Shown here one piece after another: positions 41,637-55,700 of a DNA stretch of 64,000 nucleotides (positions are counted from its first letter, which is position 1; every line of letters begins with the position of its first letter). This DNA is from Methanobrevibacter millerae. GTDB taxonomy: Archaea; Methanobacteriota; Methanobacteria; Methanobacteriales; Methanobacteriaceae. The notes beneath the pieces are model-generated. The model was not told the DNA's origin. It did not search any database and was given only the letters and a program-made list of their open reading frames with translations. The position numbers were made by a program, and so were the translations under genes. The stretch is from contig NZ_CP011266.1 in the NCBI RefSeq assembly GCF_001477655.1, positions 62,001 to 126,000 of the forward strand, given 5' to 3'.

Positions 41637-42560
41637 ATGGCTTGGGATGATAGTGCAAGTAAAGTATGGATGGATGGAGAACTCGTAGATTGGAAAGATG
41701 CAACAATCCACTCTCTTTCTCACGTAGTCCATTATGGAACAAGTGTTTTTGAAGGTATACGTGCATATAGTAATGAAAATGGTGTAGCAGTATTTCGTTT
41801 AAAAGAACATGTAAGAAGACTTTTTGATTCTGCTAAAATTTACAGCATACCAATTCCATACACTGAAGAGGAAATCGCTGATGCAATCAAATTGACTATT
41901 AAAGAGAATGGTTTAAAATCATGTTACATACGTCCTATTGTATTTAGGGGATATGGCGAGTTAGGTGTAAATCCTTTAAACTGTCCGGTCAATGTGGTTA
42001 TCGCTGCATGGGACTGGGGATCATATCTCGGTGAAGAAGGAATGGAAAATGGTGTAGATATTGGAGTTTCATCCTGGAGAAAACCTGCTCCAGACACTTT
42101 TCCTGCTTTGGCAAAATGTGGAGCTAACTACATGAACTCCCAATTGGCTAAAATTGAAGCTATTGAACATGGCTATGATGAGGCAATAATGCTTGATTAT
42201 ATGGGTTATGTTTCAGAAGGCAGTGGAGAAAACATATTTTTAGTAGAAGATGGTGTTTTACACACTCCATCACTAGGTTCTTCAAACTTAAGGGGAATCA
42301 CAAGGGATTCCATCATGAAAGTTGCTCGTGACTTAGGATATGAAGTTATTGAAGAGAGAATTGTTCGTGAAAGATTATACTTGGCCGACGAAGTATTTTT
42401 CACTGGAACCGCTGCTGAAGTAACTCCAATAAGATCAATTGATCATAAAACTATAGGTTCAGGTAAAAGAGGACCTGTTGCTAAGGAGATACAGTCAACA
42501 TTCTTTGACATTGTTGAAGGCAAAATCGAAGACAAACATGGATGGTTGGATTACATTTAA
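41637..42560 (+). CDS. ilvE: Branched-chain amino acid aminotransferase
   Basis: A fold-type IV pyridoxal-phosphate enzyme that makes valine, leucine and isoleucine from their keto acids with glutamate. The 307-residue protein has the family start [25 protein letters not shown], the PLP lysine Lys160 in [14 protein letters not shown], and [18 protein letters not shown] and [12 protein letters not shown] for cofactor-phosphate and substrate binding. ATG 41637 fits homologues; a GTG at 41628 precedes it in GATGTGAT, which acts as ribosome site. A TATA run lies at about 41582-41592. uppP follows after nine bases. Confidence 0.96.
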   Translation: MAWDDSASKVWMDGELVDWKDATIHSLSHVVHYGTSVFEGIRAYSNENGVAVFRLKEHVRRLFDSAKIYSIPIPYTEEEIADAIKLTIKENGLKSCYIRPIVFRGYGELGVNPLNCPVNVVIAAWDWGSYLGEEGMENGVDIGVSSWRKPAPDTFPALAKCGANYMNSQLAKIEAIEHGYDEAIMLDYMGYVSEGSGENIFLVEDGVLHTPSLGSSNLRGITRDSIMKVARDLGYEVIEERIVRERLYLADEVFFTGTAAEVTPIRSIDHKTIGSGKRGPVAKEIQSTFFDIVEGKIEDKHGWLDYI

Positions 42561-42569
42561 GGTGAATAA

Positions 42570-43403
42570 ATGGATATTATTCAAGGTATTATTATAGGTA
42601 TTGTTCAGGGATTGACAGAGTTTTTACCGGTCAGTAGTTCAGCACACTTAATATTTGCCCATAATCTTTTGGGTGTTGAAAGCTCTCTTGCTTTCAGCAC
42701 GTTTCTTCATTTGGGATCATTACTTGCGGTTTTGATATTTTTCCGTGCAGACATTTATAAAATGTTGCGTGCATGGCTTTTAAGTGTAGGCGACATTCTG
42801 CAGCACAGATTTAAGGAAGGTTTTTATTCAGATCCATATAAGAGACTTGCATGGTATGTAATTTTAGCCACTATTCCTGTAGGGATAGTTGGTGTCTTAT
42901 TTGAAAGTCAGGTTGATGCTTTATTTTCTGGAGCATTATATGTTCCGGGATTTTTCCTGTTTGTAACAGGTACGATATTGTACTTGTCTCAAAGGATGGC
43001 ATCAGGCCAGATTGACATGTCACATATGGGATGGTTCCAATCATTGTTCATGGGGTTAGCTCAAGCTTGTGCAATTATGCCGGGGTTATCTCGTTCAGGA
43101 ACTACTATTGCATCAGGTCTTGTAATAGGTCTTGATAAGGAATTTGCTGCAAAATTCAGTTTTATATTGTCAATACCTGCTATTTTTGGAGCATTCATTG
43201 TTCAACTAAAAGATATAGGTTCATCTATGGGGACTGATGCTGCAGCAGTGATTTTAGGTTTTATTGCTGCATTCATTTCCGGGTATATGGCTATCAAATG
43301 GTTGATTGATTTGATTCAAAATAAAAGTTTGGATATTTTTGCTTACTACTGTTGGATTGTAGGAATTATTGTATTTGTTGGTTCAATTGCCCATATCTTC
43401 TAA
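42570..43403 (+). CDS. uppP: Undecaprenyl-diphosphatase (UppP/BacA family)
   Basis: UppP dephosphorylates polyprenyl diphosphate so that the lipid carrier for wall and glycan precursors is recycled. The 277-residue, eight-helix membrane protein has both catalytic motifs: QGLTEFLPVSSSAHLIF (about residues 13-29; Glu and Ser-rich) and PGLSRSGTTIASG (about 170-182). AAGGTGA lies before ATG 42570. It follows ilvE by nine bases and is probably on the same transcript. In this organism the carrier probably serves pseudomurein synthesis and protein glycosylation. Confidence 0.94.
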   Translation: MDIIQGIIIGIVQGLTEFLPVSSSAHLIFAHNLLGVESSLAFSTFLHLGSLLAVLIFFRADIYKMLRAWLLSVGDILQHRFKEGFYSDPYKRLAWYVILATIPVGIVGVLFESQVDALFSGALYVPGFFLFVTGTILYLSQRMASGQIDMSHMGWFQSLFMGLAQACAIMPGLSRSGTTIASGLVIGLDKEFAAKFSFILSIPAIFGAFIVQLKDIGSSMGTDAAAVILGFIAAFISGYMAIKWLIDLIQNKSLDIFAYYCWIVGIIVFVGSIAHIF

Positions 43404-43771
43404 TGGGTATGTAACTCATAATTTTCAATTTTTTCATGGCATTATCTTTCATAATTGTGAACGGTTGGTGTATTTGAAAAAAATTTTAATTTTTTTTCAA
43501 AATTATTCTCTTTTTCTATATTTTTTTTATTGCGAATAGATTTTTCAATTATATATTGTAGATTGAATAAGGTTTTATTTATTTTTAATCTTTTTTATTT
43601 TTTTACATATATTAATATATTTTTTATACTTTTGTTTAATAATAATATATTTATTTAAAATTTTTTTAATCATTTTTTAATATACAATAAACAAAGGCAT
43701 ATATATTTTGAAAATCTTAATTAATACCATATAAACGTTCGAAAATATTTAATTTATTGGAGATTGTTAAT
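43404..43771. other. 368-base intergenic region before the giant adhesin
   Basis: No gene is evident. It holds a hairpin terminator after uppP (43473-43501), a long AT-rich stretch with T-runs, and TATA-like sequences at about 43699-43708 (CATATATATT) and 43729-43736 (CCATATAA) that may drive the adhesin gene. Confidence 0.5.
43473..43501 (+). terminator. Hairpin terminator after uppP
   Basis: TTTGAAAAAAA (43473-43483) pairs with TTTTTTTCAAA (43491-43501) around a 7-base AT loop; the 3' arm itself is the T-run. Confidence 0.55.
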
Positions 43772-46700
43772 ATGGATAAATTTAAAATTGTATTGATTTG
43801 TTTAATATTATGTTTATTTTTATCACTTTCATCCGTGGCGGCGGCAGATAGTGATTTAAATACAACTGACAAAAATTTACTATCGCTAAATGATGTCTCT
43901 GCAAACCCACTTTCATCAACTAATGATGATATGGTGTCTGTTAATGAGAATTCGGAATCATTTACAGCGTTGAAAAATTTAGTAACTAACGGGGGAGATA
44001 TAACTCTTGATAAAAATTATACCTATAGTAGTTCTGATTCATTGTCAAACGGGATTATTATAACAAAGGATGTAACTATCACTGGAAATGGGAATGTAAT
44101 TATTGATGCTAACTCTAAAGCAAGGATATTTAATATTCAGGGTGCAACCGTTACCCTGAGGGGAATTAATTTTACAAATGGTGTCAGTAATTATGGGGGA
44201 GCTATTTTAACTGATAGTAGTTCAACATTAATCGTTGATGGATGTAGTTTTGAAGATAACTCCGCAACTCAGGGTGGTGCTATACGAATAGGAAGTACTA
44301 ACTCAATAATTAAAAATTCTACTTTTTATAGAAATTATGCTTCATTTACTGGAAATGGTTATGGTGGTGGTGCTATAGAAGTATATACTACAGCTACAAA
44401 TACTCTTATAACTAATTGTTCTTTTGAAGAAAATCATGCTGCGGCTCATGGTGGTGCAATTGAAATTAAGGACAATCAAAAGAATGTTATTATTAGGGAT
44501 TCCTATTTCGGAAAAAATTATGCATATGGTAGCGGAGGATCAATTTTTGTTGAGCAATCAAGATATGTCGATATAATCAACAATACCTTCGAAGAAAATT
44601 ATGTGACAACTAACAACCCTACTAATGCTTATGGCGGTGCCATACACTTTAATAATTGGGTTAAAAATATAAATATTATTAATTCTTCATTTTTATCCAA
44701 TAATGCTGGTCGTGGTGGAGCAATTCGTATGGATGGGTCAGAAAATGGATTTGAATATTTCTATTTATACAATTTAACTTTTGAGAATAATTATGCGGTT
44801 TATGAGGGTGGAGGATTTTCTTCAAACCAGGCTTCAAGATATTTTTATTTTGAAAACTGTAGTTTTATAAATTGTACTACAGGCAAATCTAATGCTAATG
44901 GTGGAGGAATGTATTTAAATTCCAGATACTCTCAATTTAAAAACATTACTTTTATCAATTGTTCCTCTCAAAATGGAGGCTCATTGGATATTAAATATGA
45001 TGTTGGAAGCACACTTTCTCAAATAACTATTATTAATTCTTCAGCTCAAAATGGTGGGGCTGTAAGGGTGTTTGATACTAGTTCAATATTATCAAATGTA
45101 GAAATAATTAATTCTACTGCTACAGGTTTAGGTGGTGCTATATATTGGACAGGTAGTTATGGTACTATGTATAATATTAATATTACTAATTCAACTTCTA
45201 ATAATAATGGTGGTGCTATATACTGGTCAAGTAATAATGCATATACTATAGAAAATATTTCTGTTATAAACTCTAGGGCCACTAATGGTGGTGGATTATA
45301 CTTAAACTCTCAAGGAAATACTATTATTAATATAAATTTAATTAATTGTACAGCTACTAATAATGGTGGTGCTTTATATATTAATTCCGATACTCAACAT
45401 ATAACTAATGGTATACTTAATGACAATAAAGCTACTAAATATGGTGGTGCAATTTATGTTGGTAATAATAATTACATATACTTTAATGATTTAACAATTA
45501 ATGCATCAAATGCTTATAATGGTGGGGGATTATACTACGCCGGATGTATAGGTTCAGCATTATGGGTTACAAACTGTACTTTTACCAATAATAATGCATC
45601 ACATAATGGTGGTGGAATATACTATGTAGTCGTTGATGGATTAGGGGATAATCCTGTTGTTTGTCGTGATTATAATGACTTTGACGGTAAAGGTGTATTA
45701 AAAAATGGCAGAACTTCTGTTTCACCTCAAGGTTCAGATGGTTCTACATATGCAAATCACATTAATAGTTCTTATTTCAAAAATAATAATGATTATTCAT
45801 TAAATGTGTCCTCTTTAGCTGATTCAAATGCTATTATGGGTGTAGTAAATATTTCCAGTCCAAAAGATCCTAATAGAAATTCATATATGGTTGTTATCAA
45901 TGTTACTCATGAAGGTGTTCCTGTTTCTCAAATGATTTTGAACACAACTGCAGGTTATGATACTTATTTCAATAGGATTTATGAAAAATTTATTATTAAT
46001 ATTAGGGAAAATTTAACCCGCAATACAAAATATGATGTTTCTGTCGGATTTGAAGATAGTAATTATTTATATAAAGAGGCAACTACTACTTTCACAACAC
46101 TTGACATATGGAATATGGGTGATTTCAAGTATCTTCAAAGTTTAATCGATGATGTTCCTGATGGAGGAGTTCTTGATTTATCCAGATCTTTTGAATTTAT
46201 TTCTAAGGAAGATTATGGAAATAAAGTCACATATCCTGATGATTATTGTATGAATATCACTAAATCCATTATAATTAATGGTAATGGATATTCAATTAAT
46301 GCATTAGGTTATTCCAGAATATTCAATATTACAGCAAATAATGTGATTTTAAATGATATTGTATTTATTAATGGTAATTCTAGCGGTAAATATCGTGATT
46401 CTCTAGATAAAGGTGGAGCTATTTTCTGGGCTGGTCAAAACGGAATCATAAATAATTCGGCTATTGTATATAACTATGCGGGAAGTTATGGTGGTGGTAT
46501 ATACTACAATTCATCTGCTTCAGATTGTACTATTGATGAGTGTCTGTTCTCAAACAATAAAGCTATCAAAAATGGTGGTGCAATTGATTGTAATGCTACC
46601 AAAATGCGTCTTTACAACACTACTTTCGAATCAAATGTTGCTGAAAACGGAGCTGCTCTATGTAGGGAAGCAAGTGCTACCGGTGGATCAGGTAGAAATA

Positions 46701-49700
46701 ACACATTTAGGTTAAACCATGCAGATATTGCTGGTGCAGCTCTTGCATGGATAAAAGCAGAAAAAATCTACATTGATACATATACATTCATTGATAACAC
46801 AGCGGATTTCAGTGGTGGTGCAATATATGTTGGTGTTGGCAGTGCTAACTGTACTATTTTCAATTCCACATTCATTGGAAACAACGTAACTAATTTCACT
46901 GGTGGTCATGGTGGAGCTATTGAATGGTATGCTGTTGATGGTAATATTTTAAATTCAACTTTCATTAATAACAATGCATACACTGGTGGTGCACTCTATG
47001 TTGGAAGTGATTCAGGAAACATTAACATTACTAATTCAGGATTTTTAAGAAACAATGCGATTACTATTGGTGGTGCAATTGATTTAACAGCATCTTCTGT
47101 TGCAGTAAATAACACTTATTTCAGAGAAAACACAGCATCTGAAGGTGGGGCGATATTTGTGGGAGGAACCGGTGAAAACAATTTCATTAACTCCTCATAT
47201 TTCACAAATAATATTGCTACATATGGTAAAGGTGGAGCAATTAACTGGAATGCTTCTGCAGGACAAATATTCAACACTAACTTCACACAAAACTCTGCAG
47301 AATATGGTGGTGCTGTTTACATTGGAGGAAATTCTGACAACAGTCAAATCACAAACGTAACATTCACCGGAAATAATGCTACTTATAATGGTGGGGCTAT
47401 TGACTGGAATGCTACTGGAGGTAAACTTTACAACACAACCTTCATATCAAATTATGCAGGTGAGTATGGTGCTGCTTTATGTAGGGAATCTGGAGCTACT
47501 GGTGGATCAGGTAGAAATAACACATTTAGGTTAAACCATGCAGATATTGCTGGTGCAGCTCTTGCCTGGATGAATGTAACTGGAATCCATATTAATTATT
47601 ATTATTTCTATGACAATACTGCTAATTCAAGTGGTGGAGCAATATATATTGGTAATGGAAGTGACAACTGTATAATTGATAATTCCATATTTGAAGGAAA
47701 CAATGTTACTAATCTGACTGGCGGTCATGGTGGGGCTGTTGATGTAGTTGCAGATAATGCTTCAGTTATTAACTCTAACTTCACAAATAACAATGCGTTC
47801 TATGGTGGTGCTTTATTCGTAGGAAGTGGTTCTGGTAATACCAATATTACTAATTCAATATTCACCAAAAACAATGCTATTTTTGATGGTGGTGCTATTA
47901 ATCTGCAGGCATCTGCTGTGACCTTAAACAACACTCACTTCTACACAAACACTGCTTTAAGAAATGGTGGTGCTCTTTATGTAGGTGGTGAAGGTACTAC
48001 CAATAAGATTTACGATTCAAAATTCGAAGAAAACAATGCTGGAAACAATGGTGGAGCAATATTTTGGAGAGCATATGCAGGTCACATTGCATACTCTAAC
48101 TTTACCAGTAACTTTGCTAATTATGGAGGTGCAATATATCTTAATGGTGTTTCAAGCAACACTAACATTACTCATGTGATTTTCAAATCAAATAATGCTA
48201 CAAAAAATGGTGGTGCTATTGATTGTAATTCTACTCGTATGAACCTTACCTACACATTATTCGAATCTAATTATGCTGGTGAGTATGGTGCTGCTTTATG
48301 TAGAGAATCTGGAGCTACAAATGGTTTTGGATTTTATAATAACTTCACTTCAAATCATGCGGGAATTGCTGGTGCAGCTCTTGCCTGGATGGATGTGAAA
48401 AATATCAACATCAATCATTACATATTCACAAATAACATCGCTGATCAAATGGGTGGTGCTATCTATGCAACAAAAGGCAGTGATAATTTCATTATAAATA
48501 ACTGTGATTTCAAGGGCAATAATGTAACTAACAGTGTTTATGGTCAGGGTGGAGCTATTGATTCAGATTCAACTGGTAACACTATCATAAATTCAAATTT
48601 CACTAACAATAATGCATTTGATGGTGGGGCTATCCACATAGGTAGTGATTCAGGTCATACAAACATTACTAATGTTACATTTAATCGTAACGGTGCTTAT
48701 CATGATGGAGGAGCTATTAATTTAGTTGCATCTGGTGTTCGTTTAAATGACACTCGTTTCTATAGCAACACAGCTTTGAGAAATGGTGGAGCTGTATATG
48801 TTGGCGGTCAAGGTTCAACTAATGTTATTTTAGATTCTCTTTTCGATAAAAATGATGCTGGAAACCGTGGTGGTGCTATTGACTGGCTTGCGCAAAAAGG
48901 TAACATTACATATTCCAACTTTACCAGAAACTCAGCTCATGATGGAGGAGCATTATACTTGAATGGGGAATCAAGTGAAAGTGTATTGTCTCATTTAATA
49001 TTTTCAAATAACACTGCAACAGGAAATGGTGGTGCTATTGACTGTAATGCTACTTTGGTAAACCTTACTCATACCCAATTCACTTCAAATCGTGCAGATT
49101 ATGGTGCTGCTTTAGCTAGAGAATCTGGTGCAACTGGCGGATTTGGTATAAACAATACATTTATCAGAAACCATGCATATGTATCAGGTGCGGCTCTTGC
49201 TTGGTTAGGTGTGTCAAATATCCATATTAACAATTACACATTCATTAATAACACTGCTGACTATAGTGGGGCTGCAATATATGTTGGTTCTCAAAGTGAC
49301 AATTGTATAGTTGATAATTCAACATTTATCGACAACTATGTATCAAATGCTATTTCCGGTCGTGGTGGAGCTATAGATTGGATAGGAAACAACGGTACAA
49401 TCATAAACACTAACTTTACAAGATGCATATCCGTCAATGCAGGTGCGGTATATGTGGCTGAAGGCTCCGATAACATGACCATCAACAATACTGCATTCAC
49501 TTCATGTAATTCATTAACCAATGGTGGTGCACTTGTCTTGTGTGGAGATAATGTGACTATCAGTTATTCCAATTTCATATCTTCTGTTGCTATGGTTGAT
49601 GGTGGTGCTATAGCTGGATTTAACTCAGACAATGCAAATATTAGTTATTGCTTCTTCAAATATAATGTTGCTGCAGGCTATATTGACGTTGATGGTACTG

Positions 49701-52700
49701 TTTATGGTGAGGGTGGAGCAATCTATTGGGAAAACTCAACCAATTTAAGATTATCCAATTCAAAATTCAGACATAATGAGGCCCACTTGTCTGGAGGATC
49801 TATTTCCGCTGATAACTGTAATGATTCTGTTGTATTTAACATTACTACTTATGATGAAACTGCATTTAGAAATGGTGGTTCTATTGCATGGATTAACTCT
49901 AACAATGTAAATATTACAGATAGCTACTTCTATGATTCTGGAGCTAACTATTGTGGAGGAACAGTCTATTTAAGCAATGTATATGATATCAATGTAAAAG
50001 ATTCCAAAATTAATTCCACTTACTCCTCTTGGGATTATGGTGGAGGGATGTATGTTGATGGTAATGTAACGATTGAAAATGTAACATTTAATAACACTCA
50101 CTCTGATAAAACTTATGGTACTGCATTGTATTTCCATTCTGGTAACTCAACAGTAATTAACTGTACATTTGAAAATGCTAAAAATACAATTTTAATCAAT
50201 AAAACTGCTGAAGTGCATTTAACTAAAAATAAAATCACTTCCAATAAGCCAACTAAAAACATAATGTATTTAACAGATATAGATGATGAAATTGTATCTG
50301 ATGTTGTTAATTATGCAATTTGGAATGATGGTAATTTATATCTTGATAAAAACAATTTTGATTATGTAATATATAATAATGGAACGATTTGGACAAAAAC
50401 TACTACTAAGATGCTGAATAATGAATCTTATAATGTGACATGGAACGATTACTTTATATTCTTTGCTAATATTACAGATGATAATTTGAACACAATTATC
50501 TCCGTACATTCCCTAAACACTACTAATAATGTTTATCAGGATGTTGGAAATCATTACATCCTTCCATATAATGCAGATACAATTCAATGTATTTATCAAG
50601 GTAATTTCCATCTCATACCTATTGATAAAGGTTTAAAGATGAACACTGTTTATAACGGTACATTAAATGTTAAGATGCCAGTAACTGTGTCAATTGATCA
50701 AATTGATATTACTCTTGATGGAATTTTAGTAAATGCTACATTAAAACCTGTTGCGGGTAGTAATTATACTATTAAAGGTCAAAATGTAACCTTTTTGGTA
50801 TATGATGGTGATGGTAATCTTGTTAAAAACATCACTGTTGATATTACTGATATTGATGAACATAATATTGTGAATACTGAGTTTACAGCTTGGTCCGTCG
50901 CTAATGCAACATTACCAATGATGAATTTGGGAGCTGGAGTCTATACGATTGGAGCAAGCTATTCTGGAGATACATATCACATGGGTTCAATTGCAATAAA
51001 CACGACCACTATCCATCTGCGTCAGTCCTGGATTATAGTTAATATTGAGAATATAACTTATGGTGAAAATATTATTGCATTAATCACTACAAACTCCAAT
51101 GGAACCGTTCACTTTAATTTGCATGGAAGAAAAGAAGTTCGGGATGTGGAAATGACTAAAGGTCCTGATGGAAACTACACTGGTAGACTTGAAATCACTG
51201 TTGATGAGTATTTAACCACGGGCGACCATGATGTTGGTGTGGTTCTTGAGGAAAATGCATACTATGCATATGCAACCAATTTAACTTCATTTACTATATA
51301 TAAATTAAATACAACTGTCAATGCAACTCCAATTAAACTAATAATTGATGTTGGTGAAAAACAAACAATTATTGTAATTGTAAATGACACTTATGCCAAA
51401 AAGAATGCAACAGGATTTGTAAACATTACTGTTGGTGGTAAAACATACTATGATAAATTGAATCCAAAAGGAGAAGCACAATTCGATGTTTTCGATCTTC
51501 ATAAAGGACAGTACCAGGATATTGAGGTTAATTATGATGGTGATGCATACTTTAACTCAAATTCTGCTAAAGTTTCATTTGCAGTTGGCCAAATCAGTGA
51601 TTATAATATAACTGTAAAAGTCAATGATGTAAAACTTGGTGAAAATGCTACTATTTATATAAGTCTGCCAACAGAAGTCACTAAAAACTTGACTGTATAT
51701 GTCAATAATACAAAATATGAAAATGTGATTGTTAATAATGGATTGGCAATTCTAACTGTAAATACTGCGATTTTAAATAATCCTGGTCAATATATTGTTA
51801 ATGTAACTTATCCTGGTGATGATGTTTATGCATTGAAATACAATAATGGAACTAAATTCAATGTGACTGCAACTGATGACTGGAATTTATATCTATCTGT
51901 TGAAGCGCATACATATGGTCAAAATACTATATTTACACTAACAGTTCCAAGCAATGTCGAAACTAAAAAAGTTAACTTGACAATAGATGGATTATACTAT
52001 CAAGTTACAATTGATGCTAATGGTGAGGGTAGTTTAACATTAAATAATTTGTCTGGCGGATTGCACACAGTTATTGCAAATTACACTGGTGACAGCAGAT
52101 ATCTAACCAAAACAAATTCAACTAAATTCCTGATTAATCAAGCGGCATCTACCGTAACATTATCACAAAATGCAAATGGTGATGTAATAGCTACAGTACT
52201 TCCTACAAATGTGACTGGAACAGTAACATTTTATGTTAATGAAAGAAATTATACTGTTGTTTTAACTGGAAATACTGCACTATTGAATAAAGATTTGACT
52301 GTTAGAAATAACTCAATTGTTGTTATTTACAATGGGGATATTAACTTTACTTCATCCAAAAACTCCACTAAATTCTCTACTGCTAAAAACACTGCTTCAG
52401 TTAATGTTACTGCAATTGATGTTGTTTATGGAAATGTATCTGAAATAACTGTTAAAGTTCCAAATGTTCAAAAGGGATATGTAACCATAACCGTAAACGA
52501 TACTCTAGTGAACGTTACTGTTAAAATCGTAAATGGTGAAGCTAAATTAAATGTCACTGGCTTAGATGTTGGAAGATATATTGTAAATGTGACTTACTTG
52601 GGTGATTCAAATTATGATATTGCTCAAAACCACACTTACTTCAACATTACAAAAGCTAACTTGATTGCTTTAGTAATAGCTCAAAATGTAACTTCTTACA

Positions 52701-55700
52701 TGAATTCAACATTCATTATCATAGTTCCGGATGATTATGCTGGACAGGTAACAATCACTGTTGATGGAAAAACATACTCCGGAGATGTTGCTTCAATAAT
52801 TCAAATGACTAAACTCACTGTTGGTAATAAAACAGCTCATGTAGAATTTACTGATGATAAAAATTATAAAGGAACAGAATTGGATGTAACATTCAATGTA
52901 AATGATGCAGGTGGTTATTCACCTGTAACAACTGTAATAAACAGCACCACTGTTGTTGTAAATGTACCTGAAAATGTAAATGGAAATGTAACTGTCGTTC
53001 TTCCAAACGGAACTAATAAAACAGTAATTGTTGAAAACGGCAGTGCAATAGTAACTCTTGAAAATATGACTCCGGGTACAAACAACATTACAGTAATATA
53101 CACTGATGGAAATAATACGATTACAACAAACGCTACAATAACTGTTCCAAAACATGAAACAAAGATGAATGTAACAGTAAATGAAGCTACAGCTGGTGGA
53201 AATACTACCGTAACAGTTGAAGTTCCAGTAGATGCAACAGGTAATATTACAGTAACTGTTGATGGTAAAACATATACTACAGACAATATTACCAACGGTA
53301 AAGCTATCATAACAATCGAAAACCTCACTGCAGGTGATAAAACATTGATAGTTGAATATAGTGGAAATGCAAACTACACTGCAAACTACACATTAGAAAA
53401 CTTCACGGTTGCACCAGGTAAAGTCGATTCCAATATTATTGTAGTCGACCATGGCAATGGTACTGTGGTTGTTGTCGTTGGTGATAATGCTACTGGTAAT
53501 GTGACTATTAAAGTTGGTGATAAAGAGTTCAATGCTACTGTTGTCGATGGTACAGCTATCGTTAATATTACTAATGTAACTCCAGGCATTCATGAAGTTG
53601 AAGTAATTTATTCCGGTGATGATATACATAGTAATGCAACTGCCACTGCTAATATCACCGCTCCTAAATATGATGCGGGCATGAATGTAACTGTTGGTGA
53701 GGTTAAAGAAGGTGAAGCGATTGTAATTGCTGTTGAAGTCCCTGTCGATGCTACAGGTAATGTTACTATATATGTTGGTGGAAAAGAATATAATACAACA
53801 ATTGAAAAGGGTAAAGCTATTGTTAGTGTTAATAATGTTTCTGCAGGTAATCATACCATTGCGGTTGAATATGCAGGTGATTCTAATTATTCAGCTAACT
53901 ACACTATTGTTAATATGACTGTTGATAAAGCTAAATCCGAGTCTGATTTGACTGTTGTTGATTATGGCAATGGTACTGTGGTTGTTGTCGTTGGTGATAA
54001 TGCTACTGGTAATGTGACTATTAAAGTTGGTGATAAAGAGTTTAATGCTACTGTTATCGATGGTAAGGCTATTGTTAATTTAGAAAATATTACTCCTGGA
54101 ATTCATGATGTGGAAGTGATTTATTCCGGTGATGATAATCATAACAATGCAACTTTAAACACTACTGTAAACATCTCAAAAGGTGTTTCTCCAATGGATG
54201 TTGAAGTTAATAATATCAATGTGGGTGATAATGCAAGGGTTAAAGTAACTCTTGCAAAAGATGCTAATGGTTATGTAACGATTGAAATTGATGGAAAAAC
54301 ATATACTAAAGAAATTATTGATGGTGTTGCAATATTTGAGATTGAAAACCTAATTGCTGGTCAAAAATCAGTATTTGCAACATATGTTGGTGGAGATAAT
54401 TACGCTTCCAGCTATTCATCTAAACAATTCAATGTATCTAAAGTTGATTCTAGTTTAGTTGCTGAAATAGTTGATGTAAAAGTTGGTGAAAAACTAAATA
54501 TAACTGTTCATGTACCTAATGATGCAACTGGACAAGTATTAATTGATATTGATGGTATAGGGTATTATGTAAATGTATCTGGTGGTGTTGGAAATATTCA
54601 AATCCCACGCTTAGGAAACGGAACATATGATGTCACATTAACGTATGTAGGTGATGACAAATACTTGCTTAGTTCAAATTTAACTGAATTCAAAGTCGAA
54701 AAAATATCATCATTTGTAATTCCAACAGCTAATAATATTATTGTTGGTGAAAATGAAGAGATGAAATTCATTGTTCCAGCTGATGCTACTGGAAATGTAA
54801 CAGTTATCATAAACAATGAAGAGTATAACCTCAATTTAAATAATGGTTTACTTGGTGCTGTTTATAAGGAGGGTGAAAAATATTCTGTTGCAATAAGTGG
54901 TGGAAATGGAGAACTTGTAATAAGCGGTCTTCCTAAAGGGGAATATTTGGTAAGTGTAAGATATAATGGTGATTATAAATACTTGCCTTCTGAAAATACC
55001 ACAATGTTTACAGTATCTATGCATAATACTCCAATGGATGTCATTGATCAGGGTAATGGAACTATTAAGGTTATTCTTCCAAGTAATGCTACAGGTATTG
55101 TGACTATAACTGATGGAGATAACGTTTATACAGGTGAAGTAATCAACGGTACTGCAATAATTTATTTGGAAAATACAACTCCTGGAAAACATGATCTTAT
55201 TGTGAAATATGGTGGGGATGGTGATTATTCACCTAATACAACAAATATTGCTGTTGAGTTTCCAAAATATGATACTCCAATAAGTGTTGAAACATCAAAC
55301 ATTTATGTTGGTGAAACTGAAACCGTTGTGGTAACACTTCCTAAAGATGTAACAGGTACAGTAACTATTGAAATTGATAGTAAAGAATACACAACTTCTG
55401 AAATCATTGATGGAAAAGCAATATTTAAAGTTGTGGGTCTTGCATTTGGAAATAAAACTGTTGCTGTTAAATATTCTGGAGATAAGAATTACCGAGACAA
55501 TTACACGACAGGCCAGTTTGTAGTTTCCAAACTTCAATCTGATATCAGTGCTGTTGGAAAAGACATAACTGTTGGAAGCGATGAAATAATCGTTGCATTT
55601 GTGCCAAGTGATGCATCAGGTCAGGTGCTTGTAGACATTAATGGTGTTGGATACTATGGAGAAATCATAAACGGTAAAGCAAATGTTATCATTCCAGATC

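Noticed and set aside
53393-53854. Long antisense open frames within the giant adhesin (e.g. 153 codons on the minus strand)
   Set aside because: They are mirrors of the repetitive, stop-poor coding strand, have Ser/Ile/Asn-rich composition and no ribosome sites.
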